From Streptomyces sp. WAC 04229 (GTDB lineage: Bacteria; Actinomycetota; Actinomycetes; Streptomycetales; Streptomycetaceae), in contig NZ_QHJH01000001.1 of assembly GCF_003947455.1 (NCBI RefSeq), forward strand, positions 62,001-126,000: 64,000 bases of DNA, written 5' to 3'. The notes beneath the pieces were generated by a model. The model was not told the origin of the DNA. It saw only the letters and a list, made by a program, of their open reading frames with translations, and did not search any database. Positions within the stretch are counted from its first letter, which is position 1; each line of letters begins with the position of its first letter. Positions 7,354 through 16,675 of this stretch are shown piece after piece. The position numbers were made by a program, and so were the translations under genes.

Positions 7354-8580
7354 TCACTTCACGGCGCTGCCGGCCTTCCACTTCTTCCAGCCCATGTTCC
7401 ACCCGCCGAGTCCGTTGTCCGGGGCGACCGTCTTGTCCTTGCTGTTGACCACCTCGACGACGTCGCCGACGAGGCTGCGGTCGAAGAACCAGCCCCCGGG
7501 GGTGTCGGAGCCGCCGCCCTTGTCGTCGCGGAGCCCGATGCAGCCGTGGCTGACGTTGGCCCGGCCGAACGTGTCCTCGGGCGCCCAGTAGTTGCCGTGC
7601 AGGAAGGTGCCGGAACTGGTCAGGCGGATGGCGTGCGGGACGTCCGGGATGTCGTACTCGCCGCCGAAGCCGACCGTGCGGCTGTTCATGCGGGTGACGT
7701 CGAGCATCTCGGTGATCACCATCCTGCCGTTGTACGTGGGGGTGGAGGGCGCCCCCGCGGTGATCGGCACGGTGGCCAGCAGCGAGCCGTCGCGGCGCAC
7801 CTCCATGGTCCGGCCGGACGCGTCGACCCGCGAGACCTGGCTGCGGCCGACGGTGAAGGAGACCTTCTTGTGCTGGAGCCCGTAGGTGCCGGGCGCGCCC
7901 TCGACGTCGCGGAGGTCGAGGTCGACGGTGACCTCGGTGCCGGGCTTCCAGTACTCCTCGGGGCGGAAGTCGAGGCGTTCCTTGCCGAACCAGTGGGGCC
8001 GGACCTCGACGGCGGGCTTCGCGGTCACCGAGACGGCCCGTTCGACGGCGGCCCGGTCTTTGATCTCCCGGTTGAACTCCAGCGAGACGATCATTCCGGT
8101 GCCGACGACCGAGCGGTTCTCGGGCGCGACGTACGCGATGAAGCGCTCTTCGGGGACGTAGGTGGTGAAGGTGGTGTGCCGGGCCGAGCGGTGCCCGCCG
8201 CCGTCCAGGGCGACGGCGTCGACCGTGTACTTCGCGGCGAGGGCGAGCCGGTCGTCGTGGGGGCGCCAGCTGAGGCCGTCGTCGGAGATCCGGCCGGGCA
8301 CCGGTGTCTCCTGCGCGTCCTGCGACCTGACGACCTTCACCGACTCCAGCCGTCCGTCGGGCACCCGCACCGACAGCTTCTTCTCCGGCCGGACGGCCTT
8401 GCTCCCGTCGTCCGGGGTGACGCGGATGACGTCCTCGGCGGCGGGTGGCTTGCCGAACACGCCGCCGATGCCGCCGCCGTCCGAGGTGCATCCGGCGGCC
8501 CCGGCCAGCAGTCCTGCCCATGTCAGTACGGCGGCCAGAGCGGCCCCCGCGCGCCGTGCGCGCCCATGTACGTGCCTCAC
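7354..8580 (-). CDS. Lipoprotein L,D-transpeptidase (YkuD domain), second copy
   Basis: A ~408-residue paralogue of the neighbouring enzyme. The lipoprotein signal runs VRHVHGRARRAGAALAAVLT with lipobox LLAGAAGC. Ig-like domains and a C-terminal YkuD domain follow. The catalytic motif is HGNYWAPEDTFGRANVSHGC, with His and Cys intact. The order of conserved blocks (KVSFTVGRSQVS, GGEYDI, MNWGWKKWKA-type tail) matches the first copy, so the pair arose by tandem duplication, although the N-terminal halves have diverged. The GTG at 8580 was chosen for GGTGGA just upstream; a GTG two codons earlier (8586) is possible. It is divergent from glgX, with a 155-bp gap. Confidence 0.87.
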   Translation of the reverse strand: MRHVHGRARRAGAALAAVLTWAGLLAGAAGCTSDGGGIGGVFGKPPAAEDVIRVTPDDGSKAVRPEKKLSVRVPDGRLESVKVVRSQDAQETPVPGRISDDGLSWRPHDDRLALAAKYTVDAVALDGGGHRSARHTTFTTYVPEERFIAYVAPENRSVVGTGMIVSLEFNREIKDRAAVERAVSVTAKPAVEVRPHWFGKERLDFRPEEYWKPGTEVTVDLDLRDVEGAPGTYGLQHKKVSFTVGRSQVSRVDASGRTMEVRRDGSLLATVPITAGAPSTPTYNGRMVITEMLDVTRMNSRTVGFGGEYDIPDVPHAIRLTSSGTFLHGNYWAPEDTFGRANVSHGCIGLRDDKGGGSDTPGGWFFDRSLVGDVVEVVNSKDKTVAPDNGLGGWNMGWKKWKAGSAVK

Positions 8581-8735
8581 ATCCACCCGTAACGACCGGC
8601 CCGCCCCGGGGAAACGTGAGTGCGAGCCAACCGGTGGGCAGAACTGTGGGGAGGACGACGCGACGGGGAGCAGCGGCCGGGACGCCGCACGCCCTCTTGC
8701 CGGACGTCGTTCCATGAGCCGTGGGAGGCTGACAG

Positions 8736-11003
8736 GTGTCCAGCGCAGCCGAGCAGGAGGCGGTGGCCGGGAATCGGGCCGCCGACGACGCGCGCCCCTC
8801 CGTCGTGGTCAACGGCGCCCGGCGCGCCGCACCGCCGCCCACCGTGCCGGCCTGGCCGGGCACCCCGGTGCCGCTGGGCGCACGCTTCCGGACCGGCCCC
8901 GGCCAGGTGGCGGGGACGAACTTCGCGCTGTGGGCGGGCGGGGCGGAAGCGGTGGAGCTGTGCCTGTTCGACGGGCCGGGGCCCGGGAGCGGGGAGCGCC
9001 GGGTGCGGCTGACCGAGCTGACCCACGAGATCTGGCACGGTTTCGTGCCGGGCGTCCTGCCGGGGCAGCGTTACGGCTTTCGGGTGCACGGCCGCTGGGA
9101 TCCGTGGACCGGTGCCCGCTGGAATCCGGCGAAGCTGCTGCTCGACCCGTACGCGCGCGCCGTGGACGGCGACTTCGGGCTGCCGCCGCAGGTGTACGGG
9201 CACGTTCGGGACTGGCCGGAGCAGCGGGTGGCGGACACCGTGCGCGACGAGCGGGACTCGGCGCCGTACGTCCCGAAGGGTGTGGTGGTCGACGACGGCG
9301 GTCCCGACGACGAGTGGACGTACGACCGGCGGCCGAAGACGCCGTGGGCGGACTCGGTCATCTACGAGCTGCACGTGCGCGGCTTCACCAAGCTGCACCC
9401 GGGCATCCCCGAGGAGCTGCGCGGCACGTACGCGGGCCTCGCGCACCCGGCGGCGATCGAGCATCTGACGCGGCTGGGCGTGACGGCGGTGGAGCTGCTG
9501 CCGGTGCACCAGTTCGCGCACGAGAGCCATCTGCTGGACCGCGGGCTGAAGAACTACTGGGGCTACAACTCGATCGGCTACTTCGCCCCGCACGCCGCCT
9601 ACGCCGCCTCCGGCACCACCGGTGAGCAGGTCGGCGAGTTCCGGCGGATGGTTCGGGCGCTGCACGCCGCGGGCATCGAGGTGATCCTCGACGTGGTCTA
9701 CAACCACACGGCGGAGGCCGGCGAGCTGGGCCCGACGCTCTCCCTGAAGGGCATCGACAACCGCGGCTACTACCGCCTCCAGGCCGACGCCCGCCGGTAC
9801 GCCGACTACACGGGCTGCGGCAACACGCTGCACGTCGTCCAGCCGCACGTCCTGCGCCTGATCACCGACTCGCTGCGGTACTGGGTGACGGAGATGGGCG
9901 TGGACGGCTTCCGCTTCGACCTGGCGGCGGCGCTGGCCCGCTCGATGCACGACGTCGACATGCTCTCCCCGTTCCTCGCGGTGATCGCGCAGGACCCGGT
10001 GCTGCGCCGGGTGAAGCTGATCGCCGAGCCGTGGGACGTCGGCTCGGGCGGCTACCAGGTGGGCGCCTTCCCGCCGCTGTGGACGGAGTGGAACGACCGC
10101 TACCGCAACGCGGTGCGGGACTTCTGGCGGCACGCGCTGCCGGACGTGCGGGAGATGGGCTACCGCCTGTCGGGCTCCAGCGACCTGTACGCGTGGGGCG
10201 GGCGCAGGCCGTACGCGTCGGTCAACTTCGTCACCGCGCACGACGGCTTCACGCTGCGGGACCTGGTGAGCTACGAGCGCAAGCACAACGAGGCGAACGG
10301 CGAGGGCAACCGGGACGGCACGGACGACAACCGGTCCTGGAACTGCGGTACGGAGGGGGAGACGCAGGACGCGGAGGTACGGGCGCTGCGGCGGCGCCAG
10401 CTGCGCAACCTGCTGACCACGCTGCTGCTGTCGACCGGGGTGCCGATGCTGGTCGCGGGCGACGAGATGGGCCGCACCCAGCGCGGCGGCAACAACGCCT
10501 ACTGCCAGGACAACGAGATCAGCTGGGTGGACTGGAGCCTGCTGGAGGACCCGGAGTGGCGCCCCCTGTTCGAGCTGGCCTCCCGCCTGATCGCCCTGCG
10601 CCACCGGCACCCCGTGCTGCGCCGCCGGGCCTTCTTCTCCGGCCGCGCGCACTCCGCGGACGGCCTGCGCGACCTGGCCTGGTTCACCGCCCGGGGCACG
10701 GAGATGACGGAACGGGACTGGTACGCCCCCGCCGCCACGCTCGGGATGTACCTGTCCGGGCGGGACATCCCGGGGCGGGACGAGCGCGGCGACCCCATCG
10801 TCGACGACAGCTTCCTGGCCGTCCTGCACGCGGGCGAGGAGCCGGCCGGCTTCGTCCTGCCGGGCGCCCCGTGGGCGGAGCGGTACGAGGTGGTCGTCGA
10901 CACCGGCCGGGAGGAGCAGGGCGAGGCGCCTGACGCCGCGTATCCGGCGGGGGCGGAGATCACGGTGCCGGGGCGGACGGTGCTGCTGCTGCGGGCGGGG
11001 TGA
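8736..11003 (+). CDS. glgX: Glycogen debranching enzyme GlgX
   Basis: A 755-residue GH13 isoamylase-type enzyme that hydrolyses alpha-1,6 branches of glycogen or limit dextrin. The N-terminal CBM48-like domain (about 45-160) precedes the (beta/alpha)8 barrel. Catalytic motifs are MGVDGFRFDLA (nucleophile Asp), LIAEPWDVGSGGYQ (acid Glu) and NFVTAHDGFTL (transition-state Asp). GNNAYCQDNEISWVDW is the GlgX signature near the end of the barrel. The GTG start at 8736 has GGGAGG 7 nt upstream. It is not in an operon with the glgE genes 19 kb away, but it works on the same polymer. No TTA codon was noticed. Confidence 0.95.
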   Translation: MSSAAEQEAVAGNRAADDARPSVVVNGARRAAPPPTVPAWPGTPVPLGARFRTGPGQVAGTNFALWAGGAEAVELCLFDGPGPGSGERRVRLTELTHEIWHGFVPGVLPGQRYGFRVHGRWDPWTGARWNPAKLLLDPYARAVDGDFGLPPQVYGHVRDWPEQRVADTVRDERDSAPYVPKGVVVDDGGPDDEWTYDRRPKTPWADSVIYELHVRGFTKLHPGIPEELRGTYAGLAHPAAIEHLTRLGVTAVELLPVHQFAHESHLLDRGLKNYWGYNSIGYFAPHAAYAASGTTGEQVGEFRRMVRALHAAGIEVILDVVYNHTAEAGELGPTLSLKGIDNRGYYRLQADARRYADYTGCGNTLHVVQPHVLRLITDSLRYWVTEMGVDGFRFDLAAALARSMHDVDMLSPFLAVIAQDPVLRRVKLIAEPWDVGSGGYQVGAFPPLWTEWNDRYRNAVRDFWRHALPDVREMGYRLSGSSDLYAWGGRRPYASVNFVTAHDGFTLRDLVSYERKHNEANGEGNRDGTDDNRSWNCGTEGETQDAEVRALRRRQLRNLLTTLLLSTGVPMLVAGDEMGRTQRGGNNAYCQDNEISWVDWSLLEDPEWRPLFELASRLIALRHRHPVLRRRAFFSGRAHSADGLRDLAWFTARGTEMTERDWYAPAATLGMYLSGRDIPGRDERGDPIVDDSFLAVLHAGEEPAGFVLPGAPWAERYEVVVDTGREEQGEAPDAAYPAGAEITVPGRTVLLLRAG

Positions 11004-11030
11004 GCGCGGGACGGGGCGAGTGGCGGCCGG

Positions 11031-11720
11031 TCAGCCGAGGATGCGCCGTTCGTAGGCCGTCGCGACGGCCGCGGCCCGGTCGCTCACGCCGAGTTTGCCG
11101 TACAGGTGGGTGAGGTGGGTCTTGACGGTCGCCTCGCTGATGAACAGCTCCCGGGCGATCTCCTTGTTGGAGGTGCCGCGCGCGACCAGGACCAGGACCT
11201 CGCGTTCGCGGGCGGAGAGGGGCTCGCCGCCGGGGGCCTTCGGGGTGCGGACGGCGGAGACCAGCCGGGAGGCGACCGCCGGGGAGAGGACCGTGCGTCC
11301 CTCGGCCGCCGCCCGGACCGCGGTGAACAGCTCGTCGCGGGGCGCGTCCTTGAGGAGGTAGCCGGTCGCACCGGCCTCGATCGCGGGCAGGGTGTCGGAG
11401 TCGGTGTCGTACGTGGTGAGTACGAGCACCCGGGCCCGGGCACCGCGCCGGGTCAGCTCCCGGATGGCGTCCACGCCCGAACCGCCCGGCATCCGCAGGT
11501 CCATGAGGATCACGTCGGGGTCGAGCACGGCGGCCCGGGCCAGCGCCTCGACACCACTCGCCGCCTCGCCCAGGACGCGGAAGCCCGACGCGGACTCGAA
11601 CATGCCGCGCAGGCCGTCGCGGACCACGGGGTGGTCGTCGACGACGAGGAGGGTGATCACGGCGCCTTCGGTGGTCACGTCTCCGGTCGTCACGTCGCGG
11701 GGCGGGGCGTCATCGGTCAT
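11031..11720 (-). CDS. NarL/LuxR-family response regulator
   Basis: A 229-residue regulator. The receiver domain (about 20-140) has the acidic pair in VVDDHPVVRDG, the phospho-acceptor in VILMDLRMPGGSG, the Thr in LVLTTYD and the Lys in GYLLKDA. The LuxR helix-turn-helix is at about 165-225: LSAREREVLVLVARGTSNKEIA and ISEATVKTHLTHLYGKLGV. It is the cognate regulator of the kinase encoded just upstream; its ATG (11720) overlaps the kinase stop by 11 bp, so translation is coupled. It likely controls the ABC genes at the head of this operon and perhaps the divergent exporter genes, through the palindromes at 14692-14754. Confidence 0.93.
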   Translation of the reverse strand: MTDDAPPRDVTTGDVTTEGAVITLLVVDDHPVVRDGLRGMFESASGFRVLGEAASGVEALARAAVLDPDVILMDLRMPGGSGVDAIRELTRRGARARVLVLTTYDTDSDTLPAIEAGATGYLLKDAPRDELFTAVRAAAEGRTVLSPAVASRLVSAVRTPKAPGGEPLSAREREVLVLVARGTSNKEIARELFISEATVKTHLTHLYGKLGVSDRAAAVATAYERRILG

Positions 11721-12993
11721 GGCGTACCAACGGTACGCGAGCGGAGACGGCCGTGCCGTGCTCCGGTTCCGCCTCCACCGTGAGCGAACCGGCAATGCGC
11801 TCGGCGCGGGCCCGCATGCCGTCGAGGCCGAAGCCGCCGCCGGGGGTGCGCTCACACGGGGTCAGCGGGTCGAAGCCCCGGCCGTCGTCGCGGATGTCGA
11901 GGGTGACCTCGTCGCCCATGTAGGAGAGGGTGACGCCCACCCGGTCGGCGGCGGCGTGCCGGGCGGTGTTGGACAGGGCCTCCTGGGCGATGCGCAGGAG
12001 CGTCGCGGCGACCTCGTCGTGGAGGTGCTCGGCGGTGCCGGTGACGGTGAAGGCGGCCCGGACGCCGGTGCGTTCGCCCCACTCCGTCACCGTCTTCTTC
12101 AACGCGACCGGCAGCCCCGCGTCGGCCAGCGCGACCGGCGACAGGTTGTGCACGGAGCTACGGGCCTCGCCGAGGCTGTGCCGGGCCAGGGCGAGGGCCC
12201 GGTCCAGGTGCTCGCGGCCGAGGTCCCGGTCCGGGGCGGCCGCCACGACCTGGAGTTGGGCGATGATGCCGGTCAGGCCCTGGGCGAGGGTGTCGTGGAT
12301 CTCGGCGGCCAGCCGTCTGCGCTCGTCGGCGACGCCGGCCTCCCGGGCCTGGACGAGGAGCTGGGCGTGAAGGGCGGCGTTCTCGTCGAGGGCCTGCTGG
12401 AGCGCGGTGTTGGTGCGCTCCAGTTCCGCGATGGTCCGGACCCGGGCGCGGCTGCGGGCCTCCTCCCTCTCGGCCAGGCGGGCGAACACCACGAGGAGTA
12501 CGACGTTGACCGCGAGGATCGCGCCGAACAGCATCCACCCCGTGGTGTCGTCCGGCGGCATCCCGCCCGACTGCGAGCCCGCGATCGTCACCGCCGTCAG
12601 GAAGAGCCCCGCCCTGAGCAGCCGGGGCGGCAGGAGCCGGTCCCCTCCGAAGTAGCCGGCGTAGGCGTAGAAGCCGAAGAGCGGGTTGAGCCAGACCAGG
12701 ACGAAGGCCACGGCGCAGCGCGTGAAGTAGAGGCACCCGCTCGCCAGGTCCGGCCCGGGGCGGCTGCGGGCCGTTCTCGTCCACCACAGCTGCGTGCCGA
12801 CCGCGACCGCGATCAGGGCGGCCGCCAGGTACCACTCGGGCGCGGTCATGCCGACCAGGTCGGAGGCGGCCGCGGCGACGGCCGTGCCGACGGCGAGCAG
12901 GCCGTACGGCCCCCACTGGTGGAACGCGGTCCACTGGCGCTCGACGGTGCCCGCTTCGGTCATCGGGCCAGTGTCGGCCATCGGCATGTTCAT
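11710..12993 (-). CDS. DesK/NarX-type membrane sensor histidine kinase
   Basis: A ~427-residue kinase. Residues ~25-165 hold about five hydrophobic segments (GPYGLLAVGTAVAAAASDLV, WYLAAALIAVAVGTQLWW, VAFVLVWLNPLFGFYAY, GWMLFGAILAVNVVLLVVF), then a coiled coil (IAELERTNTALQQALDENAA). The HisKA_3 box is AAEIHDTLAQGLTGIIAQLQ with the phosphorylated His. The ATPase domain shows LRIAQEALSNTARHA (N box), IRDDGRGFD (G1) and GGGFGLDGMRARA (G2). There is no extracytoplasmic sensing domain, so the signal is probably read in or at the membrane. The start at 12993 overlaps the permease stop as ATGA; two further ATGs (12987, 12981) are possible. It pairs with the LuxR regulator downstream. Confidence 0.92.
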   Translation of the reverse strand: MNMPMADTGPMTEAGTVERQWTAFHQWGPYGLLAVGTAVAAAASDLVGMTAPEWYLAAALIAVAVGTQLWWTRTARSRPGPDLASGCLYFTRCAVAFVLVWLNPLFGFYAYAGYFGGDRLLPPRLLRAGLFLTAVTIAGSQSGGMPPDDTTGWMLFGAILAVNVVLLVVFARLAEREEARSRARVRTIAELERTNTALQQALDENAALHAQLLVQAREAGVADERRRLAAEIHDTLAQGLTGIIAQLQVVAAAPDRDLGREHLDRALALARHSLGEARSSVHNLSPVALADAGLPVALKKTVTEWGERTGVRAAFTVTGTAEHLHDEVAATLLRIAQEALSNTARHAAADRVGVTLSYMGDEVTLDIRDDGRGFDPLTPCERTPGGGFGLDGMRARAERIAGSLTVEAEPEHGTAVSARVPLVRHDR

Positions 12994-13735
12994 TCCCAGC
13001 GGAACCAGCGCGAGGCCGCCGCCGTGAGCAGCACCGTCCAGGCCACCAGCACCGCCAGGTGCGACCAGCCGGGCCAGTCTCCGGCGGCGGCCTCGTTGAG
13101 GGCCTGCGCGGCGGCGCCGAAGGGGGTCCAGCCGACGACGCGGGCCAGCAGGTCCGGCATGGCCTGCACCGGCAGCCACACACCCGCGCAGAACATCGCC
13201 GGGAAGAGCGCGGCCGACCCGAGCGCACCGGCGATCTTCGTGGTGCGGGAGAGCGCCGAGAGCACGGCGCCCAGGGAGAGCGCGGCCGACACGGCGAGGA
13301 GCAGCGCCAGGAGGTAGCCGAGGGGCTGCTCGGGCAGGCCCACGTCGAAGACGAGTCGTCCGACCGCGAGCGCGAGCAGCGCCGAGACCAGGGCGGCCGC
13401 GCCGCACACCACCATCTGCGCGGACAGCAGCGCCGCCGGACGGACCGGGGTGGCGGACATCCGGCGCAGGATGCCGCGCTCGCGGTAGCCGGTGAGGACC
13501 TGCGGCATGCCCTGGAGACCGCCGACGGTCAGACCGAGCAGCACGGCCACCGGCACGTAGGCGTCGACCGGGCGCAGCCCGCCGAAGGAGGCGTCGGCCT
13601 CGCGGAAGGACGGGATGGAACCGAGGATCACCAGCAGCAGCGTCGGGAACACCAGCATCCAGAACAGGGCGCCGGGTTCACGTCGGAACAGGCGCAGCTC
13701 GGTCCTCAGTACGGCGGTGTCGAAGACGTCGGTGG

Positions 13736-13739
<4 letters not shown>
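12990..13739 (-). CDS. ABC-2 type transporter permease
   Basis: A 249-residue integral membrane protein of the ABC-2 (DrrB-like) family. It has about six hydrophobic segments, including LFWMLVFPTLLLVILGSI near the N-terminus and LLALLLAVSAALSLGAVLSAL and LAVLVAWTVLLTAAASRW at the C-terminus; the conserved GYRERGILRRMSATPVRP lies between helices 2 and 3 as usual. It forms the membrane channel for the ATPase encoded upstream, exporting a drug, lipid or peptide not predictable from sequence. ATGA overlaps join it to the ATPase (13736-13739) and to the kinase (12990-12993), so all four genes are one translationally coupled operon. Confidence 0.92.
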
Positions 13740-14638
<899 letters not shown>

Positions 14639-14691
14639 GGCACCAGCGTCCCGGCGGGCCGGGGCCCGGCACATCGGCCGACGCGCTCGAA

Positions 14692-14754
14692 GGCGCATCA
14701 GCCGATCGGTTGATGCGCCGGTACGACCCCGGCGAGGCTTCCGTACGACCCCGG
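14692..14754. promoter_or_regulatory. Palindrome plus paired direct repeats in the divergent promoter region
   Basis: GGCGCATCA (14692-14700) and TGATGCGCC (14711-14719) form perfect 9-bp arms around a 10-bp centre that itself contains CCGATCGG. Immediately to the right, GTACGACCCCGG occurs twice (14721-14732 and 14743-14754), start to start 22 bp, i.e. about two helical turns. The site is between the regulator operon (minus) and the ABC exporter genes (plus). It is a good operator candidate, probably for the LuxR regulator at 11031-11720; this last step is inference. Confidence 0.6.
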
Positions 14755-14772
14755 GCGGGCGCGAAAACCCGG

Positions 14773-14801
14773 TGGGCAGTGCCAGTGGCAAACCGTAGGC
14801 T
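14773..14801 (+). promoter_or_regulatory. Candidate promoter giving a leaderless exporter transcript
   Basis: TGGGCA (14773-14778), 17 bp, then TAGGCT (14796-14801). Transcription would start at or next to the ATG at 14810, which has no Shine-Dalgarno. Hexamer matches are partial. Confidence 0.4.
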
Positions 14802-14809
14802 CGCTGCTG

Positions 14810-16675
14810 ATGTCCACGAAACCTTCCCCCGCCACGGATCTCGCCCCGGACGCCGCCCCGGACGCCACCGGGCCGCGTTCCACCGTTCGTGCCCTGCTGC
14901 GGCTGTGGCCCTACGTGCGGCCGGTGCGCGCGCGGTTGGGGACCGCCGCGGTGATAGCTGTCCTCGCCTCCTGCGTGGGGCTGGTGATCCCGCTCGTCCT
15001 GAAGTGGATGGTGGACGGGCCGGTCGCCGACCGCGATCCGGCGGGGGTGTGGCTCGGGGCGCTGTACCTGCTGCTCCTCGGGCTGGCGGAGGCGCTGCTG
15101 TTCGGGTTCCGGCGGTGGCTGGTGGCCCGGCCGCTGGCGGGGGTCGAGGCGGGGATGCGCGCGGACCTGTACCGGCACCTGCAACGCCTGCCGGTGGCCT
15201 TCCACGATCGCTGGGCCTCGGGGCAGTTGCTCTCGCGCGGGACGACCGACCTGATGCTGCTCCGCATGTTCCTCGCCTTCCCGTTGACGTTCCTGCTGGT
15301 CAACGGCGTGACGATTCTGGTCGGCGTGGGCATCATGCTGGTCCAGGACTGGACGCTCGGACTGGTCGTCCTGGGGCCCGCCATCCCGGTGATGATCACC
15401 TGCGGGATCTTCGAGAAGAAGTACTCGGCGGTGGCGCGGCGCGCGCAGGACCAGGTCGGGGATCTGACGACCGTGGTCGAGGAGAGCGTGCTCGGCATCC
15501 GGATCATCAAGGGGTTCGGCCGGCACCGCAGCCAGGCCCGCGCCTTCCACGAGCTGTCCCACACGCTGCGGGGCACGGAGCTGCGCAAGGCACGGCTGCT
15601 GGCGTCCATCTGGGCCGTCATCGTCGTCCTGCCGGAGGTCGCGATCGGGGCGGCGCTGGTGGTCGGGTCGGTGCAGGTGGCGGACGGGTCGCTGTCGGCG
15701 GGGACGCTGGTGGCCTTCCTGTCCACCGCGCTGGCCCTGCGGTGGCCGGTGGAGTCCATCGGCTTCCTGCTGGCGATGAGCCAGGAGGCGGCGACGGCCA
15801 CGGACCGGTACTTCGAGGTGATGGACGCCGAGGCCGAGACGCGGGGCGACGCCGCCCCCACCGCGGCACGACCGCCCGCGGCCGAGCGGGCCGACGGCCT
15901 GCGGTTCGAGAACGTCCGGTTCCGGTACCCCGACGCGGCTCCCGGCTCCCCGCCCCTCCTGACGGACGTCGACCTGCACATCCGCCCCGGTGAGTCCATG
16001 GCCCTGGTCGGCGCCACCGGCAGCGGAAAGACGACGCTGACCGCGCTCGTGCCGCGCCTGCACGAGGTGACCGGCGGACGGATCACGCTGGACGGCGAGG
16101 ACATCACCGCGCTGTCCCGCGAGGAGCTGCGCTCGATGGTCGCCGTGGCCTTCGAGGAGCCCACCCTCTTCTCGGCCACCGTCGGCGAGAACGTGCTGAT
16201 GGGCGCGGGCGACGGCGCCGGCGACGAGGAGCTGGGCCGGGCGCTGTCGGTCGCGCAGGCCGACTTCGCGCACGCGCTCCCCCAGGGCACCGGCACCCAG
16301 GTCGGCGAGCAGGGCCTCAGCCTCTCCGGCGGCCAGCGCCAGCGCCTCGCGCTCGCCCGGGCCGTGGTCGGCAGACCGAGGTTCCTCGTCCTGGACGACC
16401 CGCTGTCGGCGCTCGACGTGCACACCGAGGCCGCCGTGGAGGCCGCCCTGCGCGACGTCCTCGCGGACACCACCGCCCTGATCGTGGCCCACCGCCCCTC
16501 CACCGTCATGCTCGCCGACCGCGTCGCCCTGCTCTCCGGTGGCCGTATCGCGGCCGTCGGCACCCATCACGAACTGCTGCGCGGCAACGCCGAGTACGCC
16601 CACCTGATGTCCGGGCTCGACGGGCACGAGGTGCCCGACGCTCCCGGGGGACTCCAGAAGGAGGACGCCCGATGA
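14810..16675 (+). CDS. ABC exporter half-transporter, subunit A of heterodimer 1 (degenerate ATP site)
   Basis: A 621-residue type IV (B-family) exporter half: six-helix membrane domain (about 30-330) fused to an ATPase domain (about 365-600). Walker A GATGSGKTT and signature LSLSGGQRQR are canonical and the switch His is in LIVAHRPSTV. However Walker B reads LVLDDPLSALD, with Asp where the catalytic Glu should be, and the Q-loop segment is AFEEPTLFSA. Such a change marks the degenerate site of heterodimeric exporters (TmrAB, BmrCD). The partner encoded next door supplies the missing Glu. The two genes overlap by ATGA at 16672-16675. The substrate is unknown; multidrug or lipid export is typical. 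Confidence 0.92.
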   Translation: MSTKPSPATDLAPDAAPDATGPRSTVRALLRLWPYVRPVRARLGTAAVIAVLASCVGLVIPLVLKWMVDGPVADRDPAGVWLGALYLLLLGLAEALLFGFRRWLVARPLAGVEAGMRADLYRHLQRLPVAFHDRWASGQLLSRGTTDLMLLRMFLAFPLTFLLVNGVTILVGVGIMLVQDWTLGLVVLGPAIPVMITCGIFEKKYSAVARRAQDQVGDLTTVVEESVLGIRIIKGFGRHRSQARAFHELSHTLRGTELRKARLLASIWAVIVVLPEVAIGAALVVGSVQVADGSLSAGTLVAFLSTALALRWPVESIGFLLAMSQEAATATDRYFEVMDAEAETRGDAAPTAARPPAAERADGLRFENVRFRYPDAAPGSPPLLTDVDLHIRPGESMALVGATGSGKTTLTALVPRLHEVTGGRITLDGEDITALSREELRSMVAVAFEEPTLFSATVGENVLMGAGDGAGDEELGRALSVAQADFAHALPQGTGTQVGEQGLSLSGGQRQRLALARAVVGRPRFLVLDDPLSALDVHTEAAVEAALRDVLADTTALIVAHRPSTVMLADRVALLSGGRIAAVGTHHELLRGNAEYAHLMSGLDGHEVPDAPGGLQKEDAR

